Source of the DNA: Corythucha ciliata
Lineage: Eukaryota > Arthropoda > Insecta > Hemiptera > Tingidae
Length of the DNA stretch: 64,000 nt
NCBI GenBank assembly: GCA_038030265.1
Contig: CM075937.1
Location: 16,368,001 to 16,432,000 of the forward strand
Direction of reading: 5' to 3'
Part shown: positions 56,095 to 64,000 of the stretch, piece by piece
How positions within the stretch are numbered: the stretch's first letter is position 1
Layout: each line of letters begins with the position of its first letter
Made by a program: the position numbers and the translations under genes
Notes under the pieces: generated by a model
Database searches by the model: none
What the model saw: the letters and a program-made list of their open reading frames with translations, nothing else
What the model was told of the DNA's origin: nothing

Positions 56095-56640
56095 CGTGGA
56101 ATGGATCATTTAAATGAGACAACCCCACAATATTGGGTTTTCAGCACACCCAAAACCCACAAAATTTGGTTTTCAGCAACTAACAGTTGCAAAATCGGGT
56201 TTTCATCATTAAAACATCCGCAAAATTGGGGTCTCCTTGATCCAGAATCCAGAAAATAGGTTTTTAGCGAACAAAATCCGCGAAATGATTTTTATGTAGT
56301 GGGCGAAATCCACGAATTTTTTTTTTGTTAGAGAACCAGACTGCAAAAATTGGTTTATAGTGCACGAAATCCGTGAAATTTATCTCTTTTTATTCCACCA
56401 GCTTGTGAAATTGGTTTGTCAGCTACACAAATTGGAGAAATCGATTTTTTTTTTAGTGATCGAAATCCGGGAAATTATTTTTCGTGCACACCCACTGGCG
56501 AGAAAAATAGACGAAAGATTTTTGAGAGTGAAATCAGAGAAATTGGTTTCTCTTTAAGTATTTGAAAGAAAAATCTGTCGAAAAATGATTAGGGAACCCC
56601 AAGAAATCGGTGGTGACCCAGTACGATTTTTCGTCGCCAA
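56095..56640 (+). repeat. RepC block
   Basis: Units CCACAATATTGGGTTTTCAG, CACCCAAAACCCACAAAATT, CGAAATCCGTGAAATT and similar at about 33-bp spacing. Confidence 0.75.
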
Positions 56641-56689
56641 TTCGTCTCATTTCTGATTTTCCAATTTTTGCTACGAATGAGAGCTAATC

Positions 56690-56850
56690 CTTTATTTTAT
56701 ATATATGAAATAGCGTATTCTCAATTTTAATTGCGAACGGGGTCGTCTCAACGTTTTTCGTGAATCAGCGTTTTCCTCAATTTCAGCCGTGAATCAACAC
56801 TTTTTAACAATTTTAACCGAGAGTCAGGGTTTGTCACTGTTAGCTATAAG
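56690..56850 (-). repeat. RepA block (minus orientation)
   Basis: Plus strand shows TTCCTCAATTTCAGCCGTGA and AATCAACACTTTTTAACAAT. Confidence 0.6.
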
Positions 56851-56871
56851 CCCTCCTCGCCCCTTAATCGT

Positions 56872-58605
56872 TAGGCTCGTTTCACACATACGCGGTTCCA
56901 CGCCCCAGTCAGCAATGAAATATTTTTTAAGTGTTTGTTATGAACATTTAAAAAACATATACTAAACATTTGGAAACTTTTTTAGGATGATGTAATGGCT
57001 GCTTTTGCATTTGGGTACCAAAAAGAAATTTTCAAAATATTTTGTTTTTCGTCATTTAAAAAACCTTTATTTAACAACTTTTAAATCATCGAACAAATTT
57101 TATTAACAAATAATAAATATTTAAATAATATGTTTTCTTTCATTTCAAACGTTTAATAAACAAATATTTTTCAAATAAAATGAATTAAAAACTTTTTTTT
57201 GTTGGAACGGTAGCTCGCAATTTTTCTGCGATGTAGAAAAAAAGACAAAAATATTAATCAAATCATACAAAATACCCAACCAAAATTACCTACGCAACTA
57301 TTCTCAGGTTCGTTTGTGCAGGGACGAGTGCTTATTGCTTCACCAAAAGACGCCGGCACTGGAAATTCTTCTAAAAAGTGCAAAAAACAATGCAATTGAG
57401 TTATAAAATGTAATATGCCACCATACCAAATTGAAGAAAACATAATTCTCATGGATTTAGCTCATTCAAAACTCAAGGAGGCCACGACGGTGTGTGGAAG
57501 CTCAGCGAAGCATTTAATTATCTTCTTCGAACACGATCGAATCTAATTGGTTAATGCAAACAAATAGTTCTCGAACCGAGTAAGAAGTAATTAAATCAAT
57601 CAAAAATACCTTTTTATAATAGAGCTATTCGAGAATGTGCGGCAGAAATTGGAAATGATGGCCGTAGACAGCTAGTTAGATTCTGTTTGAGGCATTTGCT
57701 TCATCGTATTAATCCCGGCGTGAGAGTACATCGCTTGGTTTACTAGGAGCAACGTCGAAATCTCTTCTTTTTTTTTTTTTTTTTTTAGTTGCCCTCAACC
57801 ATTTTTATCCTGTGTTTAGGAAAAATTGCACCAGTATACGTACATATGTACTATAACAGCCTAATAAACTAGAAGAGGAAAATACACGAAACATGTTTAT
57901 GGCATTGGGCGTCAGGAAAAACATTGGTTCAAAGGCGAGAAGAACACAACAGGCAATTATACTTTTTCACAAGCCCTTAAAATAATTAAAAGTAAACTTA
58001 CCGGTTACCGCGAATGAGCAGTTTCATGAGCAATACATGAAATGCATTGGATCCGACAGCCCATTGCCCGAGCGGTAATTTTCCCGATTTTCTGGATAGA
58101 ATAGGGAAGTTCCACGCTAGTCCTTCCCCTTCACCAGTAATTACTTCATACAAATTAATATTTTAATGAAAGTTAAAAACTAGCCATTTTGTAAACGTCT
58201 CAAAAAATAACGTTTTAATAACGTTTATTCCAAAAATATTCAATTAGTAAGTTTTAATAAACATTATATAACATTTTTTAGCAACATTATGAACACAACA
58301 TATTATCACGTTTAAAAAATACTTTTTCCTCAAATGTTTTTCGTCCAAATGTTCTGTCTTTAAATAAATATTAATAAAATGTTTTTTGAAGATCGTTTGC
58401 TACTTGGGGCAGCGCGGTTTCAAGGCGGTGCGGATTCGTGTGTCTCAAAGGGGAGAGAAGCGAAAAGCGATAACTCTTCGGTTTCTACGCGGTAGCGGTT
58501 TGAACAGGTTTCTCGGTTCACACATGGGACATGCGAGGCACCTACTACGTTCGCGCCGCGTAGCAACCGCGCCTCGGGAAACCGCGTACGTGTTAAACGA
58601 GCCTA
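56872..58605. mobile_element. 1.7-kb TIR element, non-autonomous
   Basis: The left end TAGGCTCGTTTCACACATAC followed by GCGGTT is mirrored at the right end by AACCGCGTACGTGTTAAACG followed by AGCCTA. TA dinucleotides flank GGCTCG on both sides, so the duplication may be TA, or CGT if the element includes TA. Both inner flanks carry AT-rich sequence with AAATATTT and TTTAATAAAC words. A 42-codon open segment at 57628-57747 follows a plausible splice acceptor. No transposase was found. Confidence 0.6.
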
Positions 58606-58988
58606 CGTGTTATGAATTAACGCGCTTTTTGAATGAAGAGACAAGTTAGAGTTTATCGTTCTTTCTATTTTTTCAAGAAGAATAATCATCAGGGAATAAA
58701 AATAATAATTAGCGTCGTGCGGCCTATCAAACTAATCGATTATTTTGACTGTGTTATCTTCCGGAAGGCATAGAATACGTAGTTTTGTATGGTGATGAGG
58801 TGATTTTTTATTACTTGTGAGTCTTCTCGTTCACTCAAGGTAATTAAAGTAGATTAATATGAAGCCACGAGTCCTCTGCTTAATATAAAGGAGGATTTTG
58901 AAGGGGAGAATGCTTATAATCAGTTGGAGGAAAGGCCTCCAAGTCGGGTACCCAACTGTTTTGATGCTTGAACTTTCAATACTGATTA

Positions 58989-59285
58989 TTAAAACGTAAT
59001 TACTTTGCCTTTGATGGCACAGTAGTCACCTACTACTTTAAGGGACACTTCCCGGACCCACTTGCACAAGACAAGTTTGTAAGCATCACACGACTTCACA
59101 CTTTTAGGTTCCTCGGCAGTGTAGGCACTTTTTCCCCCTTATAAATACGCCATAACGTCCACAAACGAGACACTCGGCCGCTGATACATATCATGGGAGA
59201 ACTCCGAGTCCACGGCTGAACTTGGGTCGAACCCTCCGACGAGGGCCCTCAGCTCACCGAGCCTCTCCTTCACTTCAGCTATCAT
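58989..59285 (-). pseudogene. Fragment of a SWIM/YqaJ-type repeat-associated protein family
   Basis: The minus strand from ATG 59285 reads MIAEVKERLGELRALVGGFD, then RPSVSFVDVMAYL, a TAA at codon 49 (59139-59141), then KSAYTAEEPKSVKSCDAYKL, CKWVREVSLKVVGDYCAIKG and a stop at 58989. The SAYTAEE...DAYK...WVREV pattern recalls the region before the SWIM zinc finger in large multicopy invertebrate proteins that also carry a YqaJ-type nuclease domain. This is from memory of the pattern, and neither the SWIM nor the nuclease domain is present here. The internal stop and isolation indicate a pseudogene. Confidence 0.5.
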
Positions 59286-59619
59286 CTAGAAGTTAAAAGA
59301 TCACTAATCTGAATAGACTGCTAAACTTACAAATAATATTCTTAAAATTAAAATAAATACTCCAAACCTATACCAATATCAAATTAAAAATAAATAATCT
59401 TGAAAAAATAAACAAATAATGAATTCAATGAGAGTAAATGGCTGATGCGCTTGTTCGCAAAGCAGAAAAAAAAAAATTATTTCGTGATTGAGCCTTCCCT
59501 CACATTTATCATGTGTTAGTTTTGTAACCTAATCGATCGATAGGCTCATTGATGAATTTAGGAACACGCCCTTACCACCCATTCGCCCATAAACATTTAG
59601 GGGCTGAACGTGATAAAAT

Positions 59620-59690
59620 CACATATTCGCGGCTAAAATTAAGAAGTGCTAATTAACGGCTAAAAATTAGGAAAATTACTCATAATGCAC
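59620..59690 (+). repeat. RepA units (plus orientation)
   Basis: CATATTCGCGGCTAAAATTA and GCTAATTAACGGCTAAAAAT. Confidence 0.7.
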
Positions 59691-59819
59691 GCATGAAGCT
59701 GTAGCCGCAGGAGCCTGCATTAACTGTTTTCCCACGTTGACGTGCGTCAAAAACGGACCGGTTTCGGCTGCTCGCCATCTTCAGCGTTTGTTGTCTTCAC
59801 TGCTTTTTTCCGTTACCCA

Positions 59820-60150
59820 GCGGTATTGGCTCACCCAGAAAAACAATGTCGCGGGTTTGGGTCACTTGAAAAAAACAAATTGGAGCGTTTGGCCCCTTCA
59901 AACCCATTCACGGGGTGGGTTTCCTGATAAATCAAAATTTTGCGGGGCTGTCTTACTATAGCCATCCAGAAAGCAATTTTTACGTGTTGGCTCATTGAAA
60001 CCAATATGTTACTCGCGCTAAAAATCGATTTCACGGGCACAAACAGAACCCGAACCTCAAAACCTCAACCCGAACCTCAAAAACCGAATTTTGGGCTCTC
60101 ATATTATATGTGTTACCGTCAAAACCCGAAATCCGTCAAAACCCGAATTA
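59820..60150. repeat. RepC units and short CCCGAACCTCAAAA repeats
   Basis: RepC-like phrases (TGGCTCACCCAGAAAAACAA, GGCTCATTGAAACC) are followed by tandem ACCCGAACCTCAAAA and CGTCAAAACCCGAA copies at 60045-60150. Confidence 0.55.
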
Positions 60151-61900
60151 CCTAGTGATAAACTAGTTTTTTAAAGCCCCTCAGCTAAAACTAGTTCTTA
60201 CTAGGTAAATCTAGAATTGACTATGTAGGTCAGGAAAAACTAGAATTTACGGATGAATTGTTGCTTCTTAATTTTATATTAGTTTTTGCAAGTTAAAACT
60301 AGTTCAAACTGAACTGCTCAGACAAAACAATAAGTTTTGCTCTGCCAACAGTTGCTGGAGCCAACCGTCTAAATTTTGGGATTCAAAATGCCACAACAGT
60401 GTGCCATGCAACAACAAATGAACTGGCTTTACGAATTTGAATCTTTTAATTTTCAATCCGTTATTGATTTCATACTAATAACATCTTTGATTTCTTTTTT
60501 TTTCGTTCAGTTTTGGTGGTGGTTTGTCCTCCCTCCTCCCTCAGACCGACCACTTCCATCTTCCACAATTTGTGAGACTATAACAGGTCAAAAAAAGAGA
60601 AGGTTCTCGAAATATCTATACCTATAATTTCAACACTTTCAACTTAAGTGAGAGAACCATGGTCTCAAGACGACCCGAGGAGGTGAGCATTATACAGTGT
60701 ACACTTTATAAAACTTGTACGAGCTCAGCAGACATGATTTCGAGGCGCGAACTTGGGGGGTTCGAATGGCATACTTATTTCTTTCTCTATACATCTTTGA
60801 AACCGTGAAGTCAACATCATGAAAAAAAGAGAAGTCTTAAATAAGAAGAAGAAAAAAGCAACTTTGGTTGTGTGTGTGTTTTATTTTACTGCTAGTGTTC
60901 GTTACGGGTGCGGTGAAGGAAGACAAAAAGCAAGTCGCTTTTGCCCTCATCTGTCACATTTTCACTAATCAGGCTCTTTGAGAAAGTCGAAGAGGACTGC
61001 ACAAAAGTGCTAACTGATTTAAGGAAAGTCAGTTTCATTAAAACTTTTTTTTTGTTTTAACGAGTAGAACTGCCTAGTGAGAAAAGGTCGGAGAGAGAGA
61101 AACAGTGAGCAAGGGGAAAGGGTTCATCCAATAATTAAGACGAGAATGATTAATGTTGTGGAATTAATTGGAAGGAATAAATCGAAACGCATTAAAAAAA
61201 CATTTTTGATTTCATTTTTCAAGAGTGGAGACGAACTCGTCCTTTTTCTTCTTCTTTAATCGACGGTGAATGACAGGTTTGCATTTCAAACGCCCATCAT
61301 CGTTTCTCTTTTTGTGTTTTTTTGTTTCGTTCAAACTTTCGTTGGACGACTCGAAAGGCCTATAATGACAGTAGCCGTTTAAGAAAAAGAAAAAAAAAAA
61401 AAGAAGAAAGATGCCTTGTTTGTGTGGTTAGAATAATACACACCGCGGCGTTGAACCGGTCCCACCTTGTTTTCTCATATTTTTTAAAACCATTCATCAT
61501 CTCAGGCCTTCCATTTAGGACCAGTTAGAGTTTCAGATGGTAGACAATTTTGAAATTTGCAGAACGTGTTCACGTGGGTGAAAAATCAGACATCCTCCTG
61601 AGATTAGAGGACGCATATAGTGGAGCCCGCAAAGTCCAAGTTACCTCCCCCTCCAGCACCAAAAACCGGAGAAATGGAGTGAGAGTGAAAAGAGGGAAAG
61701 AGTTGGAAGAAGGAAGAAGGAAGCTTTGACAATACTATTCACTAAATAAGGAACATTTTGAGAATTCTATAATAATTAATTTATCATAAACCAAGTGCTT
61801 GTTGCGGCTCATTCGCACAACTCGCTACAGGAACCTTATTGGAATTACGGCCAGCCACTCATTCCGGCTCAACAGCAGAGAGTTCAAAATTTATTGTTCT
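60151..61900. other. No gene recognised
   Basis: AT-rich sequence with purine-rich tracts (60820-60860, 61380-61410). Open frames here lack protein-like features. Confidence 0.35.
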
Positions 61901-62500
61901 CGTTTGGCCGCATTTCGTGACAAAAATTAAGAAAATTAAAATCTAAATTTTAGCAGTTTCACGTGAGAAAACTCCCTGCAGTTTACAACACTGCTCCCAC
62001 GCAATAAAATTGACCGTGAGTTCGGCTTTTCTGCAGTTACAAGTTGGGAGAAAACTGCGAGTTGGGCCATTTCGTGGCTAACATTCCAAAAACTATAGCT
62101 ATTCTGATCCTGGCTGCCCCGCGGATGAAACCAAAAAAAGTCATTATGTTTCACGGCTGAAATTCATATAAAAATCTTAATTTCATAGCTGTTCCGTACA
62201 TAACGCAATAAGTTGCGCTGCTCCAAGGGATGAAATTGAACATAAATGTGAGTTCGGCCGTCATGCGGCTAAAAATAAAAAAAAACGTCATATTTTCAGT
62301 TTTTGCGGAAATAAAATATGGTTCTGTGGTTCATATTTCAAAACGCCGCAACATGGGCACCTCCAGTGATAAATTTTCGAAAATGTCAATTTTGACCGTT
62401 CAGTGGACAAAAATTGTTCTTAAATTAGCCAAATCCGTGGAATTGGGTTCGGTACAGAGGCGTAACAAGGTGAGTTGATCAGCCGGAGACCGCACCTAAA
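61901..62500. repeat. Degenerate RepA/RepC-like text
   Basis: Scattered phrases (CATGCGGCTAAAAATAAAAA, AGCCAAATCCGTGGAATTGG) at irregular spacing; heavily decayed. Confidence 0.4.
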
Positions 62501-62689
62501 ATGTACACCCCCTCCCCTCACCGACAGACCCACCGGGGCCCAGGGCGGCTCTTTCGGATAAACGAGAAATATAATCTTTACGAAGTTAGCGTTGAATAAT
62601 GGCTTTTTCCATAGTTCAAGAATTGTCAATATTTCCACTCCCTATCCGCCAATTTGCGCTTATGATCAGTTTAAGCCGTCAAATTGACG

Positions 62690-63430
62690 AATTTCCATAT
62701 TTTAGCCGCGAATGAGTGCTTTTTTGTGAATTTTACCCGCGAATTAGTGATTTACTCAATTTTGGCCGCATGCAACGTTTTCTCAAATTAAGCTTTAGTG
62801 TTTTTATACCGTGAATAATAAGCGAATTTCTCAATTTTGGCAACATATTGGCGTTTTTGAGAGAGAGCGAAAGCTTTCATTACAGCTTTTATAGCAGCGA
62901 ATTAGCACTTCCTCCGAATTCGAGCTGAAAATTAGCGCTTATCCACTGTTGTAGCCGTGAATTAACAGGATTTTTCGCGTATAAATAAATAGCCGTGAAT
63001 TGGGGTTATTCCTCAGTTTTGAGTCATGGTCATGACTCACATGAGTTTGGCTTCTGAAGGCGAGAATTGACGTTTTTTCTCAATTTTAACTGCAGAGTAG
63101 AGTTTTTATCCCATGAATTGTCGGGTTTTCTCCATTTTTAGTAGTGAATTAGCACGTTTTCTCAATTTGAGCTATAACAAATAAGCGTTTTTCTTAATTT
63201 TTCCTCGTTAATTAGTGATTTTCCAAAATTAGCCGCAAAGCTGGAGGCTGTTTTTACATTTTAGCCCTGCATTAACAATTTATTTTCCCTTTTAGCGTTG
63301 GATTACCGCTTTTCTTCAGTTCTAGGCGTGAATTAGCGGGGGTTTTCTCCGTTAGCCAAAAATTGGTGCTTTTTTTCCATTTTTGCGACAAATAAATAGC
63401 CTTCAGAAGCCACGAGTTGATGTGTTTTCA
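62690..63430 (-). repeat. RepA block (minus orientation)
   Basis: Plus strand shows TTTTAGCCGCGAATGAGTGC, TTTACCCGCGAATTAGTGAT, TTTTCTCAATTTTAACTGCA and many others at about 30-35-bp spacing. Confidence 0.75.
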
Positions 63431-63529
63431 ATTTTGCACACCAAATTTTGTGGCGAACGCGGACTCTTGGCGCTGCGGTGGGCTGCTAGACCGGGTTCCA
63501 CAATCGCTTGAAAGAAGCTGAAAAACATG

Positions 63530-63810
63530 CAATTCCGCGGAATAAAAATATAAGAAAATTGCAATTCCACGTAAGTAAGGAACAGAAACTTGCAATTCTC
63601 GAATTTTCAGCCACGAAATTTGTAATTTCACTCTTTGGACCCGAACTTGCACACTCACTAATTTAGCTTTACTAATCCTATAGTCCAGCGTCTGTCCATA
63701 CTGAAAGAACGGCCCCCGAAAATTGCTGTTACGCGGAGAAATATAGTTCAGACACATGCAATTTCACGGAAAGAGGGACCAGAAACATTGAATTCCGCGG
63801 CCAAGTGTCA
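63530..63810. repeat. Short GCAATTCCGCGG-type repeats
   Basis: GCAATTCCGCGGAA, GCAATTCCACG, GCAATTTCACGGAA and GAATTCCGCGG recur at irregular distances with AGGGACCAGAAAC/AAGGAACAGAAAC neighbours. A further short-unit family or a RepC variant. Confidence 0.5.
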
Positions 63811-63924
63811 ACGCTGGACTAATAGGCTTTAGCTGGCTAACAGAATTCAGTGCTGAGATTTAAGCTTTTCACTTCATCACTTTGTCGTTACACCTCAAAA
63901 CCATTTCAAAGACGTTTTCTCGTC

Positions 63925-64000
63925 AAAAAACGCTTATTCGCCAATGAAATTGAGAAAATTTCCAATTCGCAAAATTGAGAAAAGGGCTATAATGCAGGGA
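63925..64000 (+). repeat. RepA block (plus orientation), runs off the window
   Basis: CGCTTATTCGCCAATGAAAT, AAATTTCCAATTCGCAAAAT and following. Confidence 0.6.

Noticed and set aside
58386..58649. 87-codon open frame near the right end of the 1.7-kb TIR element
   Set aside because: Basic Arg-rich text in the element's GC-rich subterminal region, no known motif.
1..64000. CRISPR-like arrangement of short repeats of about 30 bp
   Set aside because: RepA, RepB and RepC units are degenerate, variably spaced, in both orientations, without regular unique spacers or cas genes, and the genome is eukaryotic.

Overview
The window looks like nuclear DNA from an animal, most likely an arthropod. It has spliced genes with short GT-AG introns, Jockey/I-type non-LTR retrotransposons, a Ty3/gypsy LTR element, several DNA-transposon derivatives with target-site duplications, and a very large amount of short degenerate interspersed repeat. 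I see no rRNA, no bacterial operon structure and no CRISPR array. The species cannot be fixed from the sequence.

Layout. At 0-11 kb there are two broken non-LTR elements. The minus-strand 3' half (reverse transcriptase plus RNase H) is at 0.56-3.0 kb and the plus-strand 5' half (Gag plus endonuclease) is at 7.7-10.05 kb. The second abuts a broken minus-strand fragment of a PIN/XPG-like family at 10.05-10.74 kb. At 11-20 kb there is mostly unrecognised AT-rich DNA, one LINE reverse transcriptase scrap and repeat blocks. At 20.1-21.2 kb there is a small six-exon gene (gene A, 208 aa). At 21.7-27.1 kb a decayed Ty3/gypsy pol is split in its integrase by a nearly complete Jockey-type LINE with an 11-bp target-site duplication. 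At 28.2-28.9 kb there is a non-autonomous hAT-like element. At 30.2-31.3 kb there is a five-exon gene (gene B, 224 aa). From 31.5 to 49.7 kb repeats dominate: a 2.2-kb long-TIR element with an 8-bp duplication, a fold-back cluster of tRNA-Thr-like repeats and a solo LTR. At 50.0-52.5 kb there is an eight-exon FASTK-family gene (648 aa, FAST_2-like and RAP regions), the only gene whose function can be named. From 52.5 to 64 kb there are more repeats, a palindrome whose arms carry a hammerhead-ribozyme-like core, a 1.7-kb TIR element and a pseudogene fragment of a transposon-associated family.

The dominant texture is three families of short degenerate repeats, called RepA, RepB and RepC here. 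Each has a period of roughly 30-35 bp, and together they fill perhaps a quarter to a third of the window in both orientations. RepA on its plus strand reads CGCTAATTCGCGGCTAAA followed by ATTGAGAAAAA. RepB reads GGCTAAACTGACGATTCGCG with CCCTAAAAAT. RepC reads GAGCCAAATCCGCGAAATTG followed by GGTTTTTAAA. The three genes sit in gaps between repeat blocks. Nothing suggests that genes A, B and the FASTK gene form a shared pathway.
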